DNA of 64,000 nucleotides. Source: Capniomyces stellatus (lineage: Eukaryota; Kickxellomycota; Harpellomycetes; Harpellales; Legeriomycetaceae). The DNA is taken from positions 661,925 through 725,924 of the forward strand of contig LUVW01000010.1 of assembly GCA_001661515.1 (NCBI GenBank). The letters are read 5' to 3'. Position 1 is the stretch's first letter, and every line of letters starts with the position of its first letter. The notes under the pieces were generated by a model that had not been told where the DNA came from, did not search any database, and worked only from the letters and a program-made list of their open reading frames with translations. Positions 57,007-64,000 of the stretch are shown piece by piece. A program made the translations under genes and the position numbers.

Positions 57007-57123
57007 ATGAGTGAGACTATTAGCACGTACGAAGAGCATTACTGTGTCCATCGCAGTGAGTTGTACACTCTTGAACAACTGAGAAGGTTGTGCAAACCTT
57101 GCTACGACAAGTATACCAGATAA
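57007..57123 (+). CDS. 38-residue ORF with a C-x-H...C-x-x-C motif
   Basis: A tiny intronless frame: MSETISTYEEHYCVHRSELY continuing TLEQLRRLCKPCYDKYTR and TAA. Residues Cys13, His15, Cys31 and Cys34 could bind one zinc ion. Codon content is protein-like, the ATG has A at -3 (ACACAATGA context), and it lies behind a TATA-like box and an A-rich leader, which together look like a genuine transcription unit in an otherwise empty interval. It is also possible that it is a first exon or a relic. No family recognised. Confidence 0.45.
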   Translation: MSETISTYEEHYCVHRSELYTLEQLRRLCKPCYDKYTR

Positions 57124-57419
57124 GACTACTACTACCAGTAATAGCGCTGTGAACAGACCAATTTCCGTGATTTCAGGCTACACAGACCAATGCTGGCATG
57201 ATTAAAGATTAAACATCAGCCTTTTTATTTTCTTTGTTAATACTTATTGATTTTATTTTTCACCAACTACTTGATAACTAATAAACTTTGTCGCTATTCA
57301 AACATAATATTGGAGTATTATTATAAGCAGCCAAAAGTAATAAAAAAAAATCCAGTATTGAAATCAAAAGGTGAATAAAAATAAAAGTAAACAATGTTCA
57401 CTGGGGAAGTATGCGGAGC
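57124..57419. other. 3' flank between small ORF and SART3
   Basis: AT-rich, contains AATAAA-like sequences at about 57280; nothing else recognised. Confidence 0.5.
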
Positions 57420-60400
57420 TTATTTTTTGTAGAACAAAGCTTTAAAGTCGTCGTTGGACTTGGAGGATGGCATTGTAGAAACAGTGTTGCTGCCAGCTAC
57501 GCTTTGAGAGGCCCCAGATCCATTGTTGGATGCAGTGTTTGCAGTGGGAATGGGGGGTCCGGTAGAGTTTGGTGCGGTGACAATAGTTTTTTTTGTCATT
57601 TTTACGTTTCTTGGAACAATTGACATTTTAGTTTTTGGATTGGAGTGTAGGCGGGGTTTTGCGTTAAATGAACTGGTGCTGTTTGAAAAGGGCGGGTTGT
57701 TGGAGAAGTTCTGGTTAGTGGATGGAGCAACTAGAGTAGCGCTGATTTTAAAATCGTCAAACTTGGTTGTTGCGGAGTTTATGTGACGAACAGCTTCGAC
57801 AGCAGCGCTGTGTGACTCCATATCAACAAATATTTTGTTGCCCAACTTGTTTTTGTGGATACGATCAATTTTTCCAACCTAAATGCCAAATTAGTATCAG
57901 CATTAGTAATAGCAATAGTAATAATTCATAAATGTATTTGTGTTTGGTTAGTAGTGGCAACTTACTTTGGAAATAAAGTCAGAAAACAAGCTTATTTTAG
58001 ATATTTTGTTGAACCCGGTAATCCTGATTGTTTTAGAGTCAAGATTGTTATTATTGTTGATATTGATGATGCTGGTGTTGCTGCTACTGGTATTATCCAG
58101 ATTAAGTTTTTGGAAATTCAGGTTTGGCGACTGGTTTATTGGGCTAAACAGGTGCGATGGGAACTCGGCCAACACGGTTGCCTTTTGGAAACACAACTTT
58201 CTAGAGTCAAGCTCATAGTCGTGGAGCTTCAATGCCAAGTCCACAGCTTCAGCGTTGGTAAATAGGGCTAGTGCTTGGCCTTTAAACAAACCATCAGCTG
58301 TCTTCATCATCACAAGCTTAAAGTCAACCAAAAATTCACTGCTATTTCCGTTCTCTTGAATAAGCTTGTCAATGTTGGACTTTATAAAGTCGTACAATGC
58401 TGACTGTGTTGTAGAGTATGCAATATTTGAAATATAAATCGATTTTGACTGGGCTTCACTCGTATCGTCGCTCTTGATGTTATTTTGGCTAGTATTGTCT
58501 CCATTAGCATTAATACATCCATTCCCATTCTCGTTCTCATTGGTGTTATTACTCTCATTCTCATTGGTGTTAATGTTGCTGCTTAGTTTGTTGGATATTT
58601 CAACCGAAATAGGAAATCCAGGAGATATTTCTTTGCCATTCAGCCCAGCAATAGCATTCTGTGCAGCTTGGTCGTTCTCCATCTTGATGTATCCATATCC
58701 AAATGACTGTCGCGGAAATCTCACACTGACCACGTGACCAAATCCGCTGAAGATGGTTTTGATCTGGTCTTCTGAGGTTCCGCTGGGGATATTTTTCACA
58801 TACAGGGTCGCATTGCTTTTAGAGACACTTTTTTCGCTGTTTCTATTTTACAGAACCATCGAAAACAATTCAAAGTCAGATCAAAAGATACACACACAAT
58901 CTTTAAGTATAAACTCAAACCCAGAACTAGAATCGGGTTAACACCTTTGCAAGCAAAATAACTTGTTTGAATGATTTGGTACAAAAAATATTAAAAAAAA
59001 TTGCCTTTTTAAAGCCTCAGGATTCGCAGAATTGGATGCCTCGAGTCTTTGGCGTTTCGAGTGGGGTTTGTTCTCTAGCAAACCGGTACTAGAATCAAGA
59101 TTGTTGAACGACTGTTGGCTAGACTCGTCAAGTACTCGTTTGCTCCTCCCAGCAAGATCGCCATCTACCTCCAAGGTATCCTGAACATCGCCTGATCCGT
59201 ACTGCTGCTGGATGTTATAGGCATTCAGTGCAGAATAGTACTTTGCCAGCGTGGCTTTGCATATCTCAATCTGTCGATAAGCCTCGTGGATTGACTGGGT
59301 TGATCCCATTTCATACTCCAGACTTACCCAAGCCTCAAATATTTGGTTACAGCCTAGCAACAGACTCTGACCCTGGTCCTCTGGATTCCTATTGGTCATG
59401 TTTTCAAAACGCTTGACTGTTTTGGATATTGTCGACAGTGCCTGCTTGAACACGTGCTGGGAGTCTTCAACCGAAACAAAAGTCCTCATAAACTGGGCAC
59501 ATGCTAACCAGTAGTTTACGTTGTTTCTGTGGATCTTGCATCCCGTCTTCCATTCGTTTTTGGCGTTTTCGATGTTGTCCAATAGCGCTTGCTATTTACC
59601 AATTAAATCCGGAATGTCAGTATATTGCGGTCTGTTTATAATCAAAATCATTGTATCCCTAACTCACCTCGATAAAAACGACAAATTTTTCAACTCTAAA
59701 CTGCAGATCCGGCGACTTGAAGAATCCTATTAAACACCAGTTCAAAAAAAAAAAAGAAAAAAAAATAAATAATGTTAACAAATCTTGATTACACACGTCA
59801 ACTTTTATGTCTAATACTGACTACTCAAGTAAAAATAATAAAATAATAAAAAGGAGAGCTGAACTGTAGTTTAGCTAGTAATAAGACTACATTGGGTGAT
59901 ATGTAAAACCTACTTTTAGACATAATTGACGAGCATTCTCTGCACAAGTCTCGCACCTGACTCTCGTTTCCTAGTTGATTAGTCCAAATAAACACATATT
60001 TACAAGCACAAGTATAAAGCAAAAAACCAAACTACCTTCAGACCAAAGTTGTTATAAAAAGTACCTTGACCATCAATGTACATGATGCGGGCAATGGACA
60101 GTCGAGACACCAGAAAAGACGCCATTTCGTTTGAAGAGTAGTCAAGGACCTTTGATGACAGTACAAAATCAAAATATTGTTCGCCCGCCTCAACGCCACT
60201 AAACAAAAACAGGCTAACCAGCTCTAGGCCACGAAGCTCTCCGCTCCAAGGTGCGCTCAAACAACTTCGCCTTGACACCTTGGTGATGTGCAGCCCTGAA
60301 AAGCTCTGCCGTTCAAGCAGCCCCAGGTAAAACAGCCAGGACTTCGGGTTGCTGTAGTGTGCCAACACCATTCGCTCGCAAATCGAAACCAACTCTGCCC

Positions 60401-62183
60401 CATCTGCATCGGATCCGGACTCAAGCCCAAACGCTGATTCGAACTCTGCATTCTCGTCGTCCATTTTGCTGTCTTTAACCTTTTGGCCATATTTGGCTGC
60501 CTTGGTCTGGTTTTCTGTTTCAACATAGTCAATGTACTTTATAAACATTGAGAAACTCATTTCGGGGTCGTAGGCACATTTCTCTAGCTCAAACTCCATT
60601 TCGTCTCTTTTATAACACTTGGCTTTTGTTGTTGACTTCATTTCGTTTACTTGCACCATTATTTCCTCGTATCTTTCCGCCATAAACTCTGTCACAAACA
60701 TCGAGTACAGGCTAAAGGTTTCCTCGATTTGCTGGTGAGGGATTAGCAATCTCTCCAGAACTATTCCATGGACAAGCTCCACCATCGCTTTCCTATTTTA
60801 ATTGCCAGTTTCACCCATTTATCCTTAGTTCAAATCCAAGCTGATGTCCAGAATAAACTTGGGCTTGCATACCCACTGTCAAAACTTTCCTTACCTCAAT
60901 TCTTCGTCTTCACAGTTCTATTTTGAATCATACAATTAATCCGTTAATTCACACCTCCTATTTCCTTTACTAAAAACTCAAATACTCTCCCTCCCTTCCC
61001 TCTCCCTTCCATATTAAAATAATAATTGTAGTGCACTTGCCTCAATTTCCTTCTTTTTCCTGTCAAAGTACTTGTTCCATACTATATGGCCATGTATGTA
61101 ATGCTTCTCTGTTGACGCAACTATTTGCTCCCACTGACCCTCTATCCACTCTGCATCACAAATCCCAAGCTCTTCAATCATCGCAGCCTTTGATTCAGCC
61201 TCCAGGTTTTCAATATATTCAAGATACTCTACACTCAGCTCAATATCTATTTTTTTTTTAATATTTACAAAACAGTTACAAAAACACTGCCATAAACCTT
61301 TGATTAAATCCCAAAAGAATAGTACCACTCTAGTGTGTTTGTGCTTTTGGACATTAAAATATCAAAGCGCAATTTACCCAGGTAGGACGATATCGCTTCG
61401 TTATACAGCTCCATCACCAATTTGTGTCTTTCTACATCGGTTGCTTCCGAATACCCCATTTCATCTGATATCCACGCTTTCCACATTTCTACAATCAATT
61501 TAGTTTTAAAGATATTTTGGTTATAATAGCCTAGCTCAAACGGCTTTATTTTTTAAAAAAGGCTTGCGCACACATAATGTTATAATTCATTATTCGGAAA
61601 AAAAAATAAATAAAGAATTTCATTACCAAATAAATTCAGTTTGCTAAACAGGCCGAGTAAGCCAAAATAAAAACAAAAAAACTTACCCAGTGTCAAGGCT
61701 AGGTGCTGTTTCATCACCATTCTCAATTTTCTAGAGCTCAATACATCATTGCTGTTTCTGAATTCTTCAAGCTTCGCCAAGTACAGCTCGTAATTAAACG
61801 GATCGTTTTGTATCTACTCGAAACATACATTATTATCACGTTACTCCAGTATCAAAACATGAATTTATTGAATCGAGTCTTAATTCCGTATATTTATCCC
61901 TATTCACCTTTTGTTCCCAAGTCAACTCGGGTTTTTTTGTGTTTTTCCCTTTCCCTTTTCCTCTTCCTTCTCCCTCTCCGCTTCTGTCTTTGCCTTTGCC
62001 TTTACCATTGCTGTCCACTTCTTTACTATTTTCTCTTTTTGTCTTGTTGTCGTCTTTACTCTGACCTTGTTCGTTGATTCTACCATGTACTACATCTGCG
62101 TTTTCGATTTCCATTCCCATTTCATTGTCTCGTTCCCCTTTACTTTCTGCTTTTGCCATCTCACTGCTATTATCGACCTCCAT
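57420..62183 (-). CDS. U4/U6 snRNP recycling factor SART3 / Prp24
   Basis: HAT-repeat and RRM protein that re-anneals U4 with U6 snRNA. Ten exons: 62183-61908, 61813-61687, 61488-61378, 61246-61037, 60787-60065, 59970-59914, 59726-59668, 59591-59005, 58842-57966, 57878-57420; 1161 aa. After an acidic/Lys-rich N-terminus come HAT repeats (DPFNYELYLAKLEEF, EMWKAWISDEMGY, HIVWNKYF, QVRDLCRECSSIM, FRVEKFVVFIE, NVNYWLACAQFM). Then RRMs: ATLYVKNIPSGTSEDQIKTI, KSIYISNIAYSTTQSALYDF, and a degenerate one from TIRITGFNKISK. The end SNDDFKALFYKK is the Lsm-binding tail shared by Prp24 and SART3. Exon 8 ends in a GC donor (AAAAAG|GCAATT). The exon 4/5 join is the least certain, since it requires donor GCAA|GTGCAC and acceptor GAAAG|CG. 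Confidence 0.87.
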
Positions 62184-62573
62184 TTTACAACACTTTGTGC
62201 GCTTCTGTTTATATATATATATTTAAGTTTTACTCGACCAGTTTTTAATTGATTTGATTCAACTGGGCTAAATTAACACCAACGATATATCTGCTTTTAC
62301 CTTTGAAAATAGTTGAAAATAAATTGAAAAAGGTTCGCACTTTAATTTATTTTTATTTTACATCACTTGTGCTAATAGTGTTTTTATTTAATTTTTCTTA
62401 ATTTTTTTTTTTTTTACGTGATTCGTTCGGAAGTTGAAATTAATTAATTACATTTCTAGTTTGATTTGGTTAGGGAAAATATTAAATGTAGAACAGATTG
62501 AACGTAAAAGCGTTACTAAAATTGATCAATCCAGGATAAAACTTAGCCTAGTCTACTCCAAGCACATGTTAAT
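62184..62573. other. Intergenic SART3 / TAD1
   Basis: 390 bases holding the SART3 upstream region and the TAD1 3' flank (both minus strand). TATATATATA at 62211-62222; T-rich. No gene. Confidence 0.6.
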
Positions 62574-64000
62574 TCATGGCTTATCAAGAGTAAACATGTC
62601 CAGATGTCCTGGCTTCAATATCCAGGCCGTAAACTCCAAAGACTTTAATCGGTCCTTTGCTAGCTGGTACTGTTTCGACAGTCTTTTTACGTCTTTGTAA
62701 GAGTTTTTTCCAAAGATACAATCTGGCGATAGGCCATTTGATACGCCGCAATCCAAGCTGATTTGAGCTATAGGCTCCAAAAAACTCCCACTGGCAGCAA
62801 TATATTTGTAGACACGCTCAAACTCGTGAAATATCTCCAGCTTTGATATTTTCGACCTGAACGAACTTGGTATCTTTTCGTGCATCGGCAGTTTTTTTGT
62901 GCCTTGCTTTTTCCCTTTAACAGTCACCTCCAGCATTCCATTTGAAATGTAATTCTTGCCAAGACTGTGCAAAACACCCTCATCTGAATCAAGAACTCGG
63001 CGGTAAGAATACCAACTAATGCTTGCCTCTGCCGAAACACACTCAAAAGCTGGGTAAACAGCTTTTGTTTTCTCTAAACTGTGTTCATATTCAATCTCTG
63101 TAGTACAAACATTAAGCTGGTTTACTTTGAATGGATGTACAACTCCTAAAACAGTTTAAATTGGATAGAAACCAAAATAACCAACATTTAATATCAATTA
63201 TCAATAAAAAATTATCAACTGAAGCCGAGTTTCTGTATGTTGAAAAATAACAGCAGTAGTTGAAAAGTACCGTTTAGACCCTTGACTCTCGAATTCAACG
63301 CTCTTTCGAGATCATCGCTTTTTACTTTGTCACCAACAACAATGCCCGTAAGGTATATTGGCTCAATCAGCAGCGACAGCAACGCATTCTGGACCCCAAC
63401 AACATTCCACATCGAAATTTTATCGCTAAGTTAAGGCAATGTAAGATCAAACTATCTTTAGCACTTTTACACAAAACCGTTTGATATGAAATGACAAGAA
63501 CGTTAAAATCAATCAGTTTACAAACCTGCATGACATTGATAAAGTACTGTCTGCATCCAATCTACCTAATAATCGTATTGCCAAACATATATATATATCC
63601 AGAAATATAAAAAAAAAAAAAAAAAAANNNNATATAAAAAAAAAAAAAAAAAAATGACAGCTATTTTTGGTAAAGTCTTTTATTGCAAAATTTTATCAAG
63701 CGTATCAATTTACCTGGCTTTGTTCTCAGCGATGACACTGACGTAAAGTCGTTTCTTCCTCGGATCAATACGGCTTTTGACGCGTAACCAAATTGACTAT
63801 TGCTGCCGGATTCAACATTTATGTTCTCGTCCTGGGCGCACTGTTCGTCACAACCTTCATGTCCCTCCAGCCTGGTTTTTTTATGTTTTGTGCTATTTGG
63901 GTCCACATCTAACAATTCTTGGTCTCTGACCTCCATTTCGGTTCTCTTGGCCTTTTTACTTTCCACGGCTAGCTTCTGACTTTTTGTTGGTTCGCTTGAC
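62574..64000 (-). CDS. TAD1: tRNA-specific adenosine deaminase 1 (TAD1/ADAT1), 5' end outside window
   Basis: Deaminates A37 of tRNA-Ala to inosine. Visible exons: 64000-63714 (partial), 63565-63526, 63425-63271, 63145-62574, joined in frame. Conserved deaminase-domain blocks are present: ASKAVLIRGRNDF leading to LRTKPGRLDADSTLSMSC, then SDKISMWNVVGVQNALLSLL with IEPIYLTGIVVGD and LERALNSRV, as in the family SCSDK-x-W-x-V-L-G-x-QG-ALLS-x-F...IEPIY. The last exon holds TEIEYEH, SISWYSYRRVLDSDEG and a helical C-terminus (FERVYKYIAASGSFLEPIAQ). The catalytic His/Glu and PCGD segments lie upstream, beyond the window. An intron (63566-63713) contains a 4-N gap inside a poly-A run. Confidence 0.88.
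63610..63653. other. Poly-A tract with 4-N assembly gap in TAD1 intron
   Basis: A-runs on both sides of Ns at 63628-63631, within the predicted intron 63566-63713. The unresolved length does not affect the coding sequence. Confidence 0.9.

Noticed and set aside
1..64000. CRISPR array, insertion sequence or intact transposon
   Set aside because: No spaced direct-repeat array, no intact transposase or reverse transcriptase frame, and the genome is eukaryotic.

Overview
This is a nuclear contig fragment from an AT-rich fungal genome. Genes carry short GT-AG introns (about 60 to 330 bp), homopolymer runs are common, and many proteins have Asn/Ser/Thr/Gln-rich inserts. The gene set (ERMES subunit Mdm34, NCA2, ATP10, ATG10, a Kre9/Knh1-like wall protein, an Rsc9-type ARID protein, the fungal 21 kDa complex I subunit) says fungus. 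Animal-like or early-branching retentions (Rab3GAP1, a BAG6-like UBL protein, YJU2B/CCDC130, ELYS, TMEM242) argue against a budding yeast. An early-diverging filamentous fungus such as a Kickxellomycotina/Harpellales-like lineage is my inference, not a demonstrated placement.

Layout. 1-287 is the 3' end of an unidentified gene. 1506-6614 is Rab3GAP1 (3 exons), followed by convergent G-patch (minus) and the six-exon GID/CTLH subunit MAEA/Fyv10 (minus). 10.6-14.1 kb is gene-poor with minisatellites. 14093-17311 is a BAG6-like UBL protein. 17.6-25.9 kb is a secretory/membrane block: an anchored trypsin-like protease, alkaline ceramidase, a small secreted protein, and a tandem pair of secreted Cu/Zn-SOD-like proteins without metal-binding histidines. 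26.3-30.9 kb holds convergent YJU2B/CCDC130 and MDM34. 33.0-37.2 kb holds a Kre9/Knh1-like GPI protein and NCA2, then RPS20 (minus). 39.4-46.1 kb runs TMEM242-like, Rsc9/ARID, MAM33/p32 (all plus). 46.4-52.5 kb holds ELYS (minus), ATG10 (plus) and a glutaredoxin-like gene (minus). 53.0-64.0 kb holds ATP10, the 21 kDa complex I subunit, a tiny CHCC-motif ORF (plus), the ten-exon SART3/Prp24 gene, and the 3' part of tRNA adenosine deaminase TAD1/ADAT1.

Functionally most genes are housekeeping: mitochondrial biogenesis (MDM34, NCA2, ATP10, MAM33, complex I, TMEM242), RNA processing (YJU2B, SART3, TAD1, G-patch), chromatin/nuclear pore (Rsc9, ELYS), protein turnover/autophagy (MAEA, BAG6-like, ATG10) and membrane/lipid biology (Rab3GAP1, ceramidase). 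The unusual content is the secretory block and several stretches that look like decayed coding sequence (about 0.6, 32.3-32.9, 38.6-39.0 and 51.7 kb). Exon boundaries were derived by hand from frame continuity, GT-AG sites and remembered family sequences; they have not been confirmed with transcripts. Two 4-N assembly gaps sit inside homopolymers.
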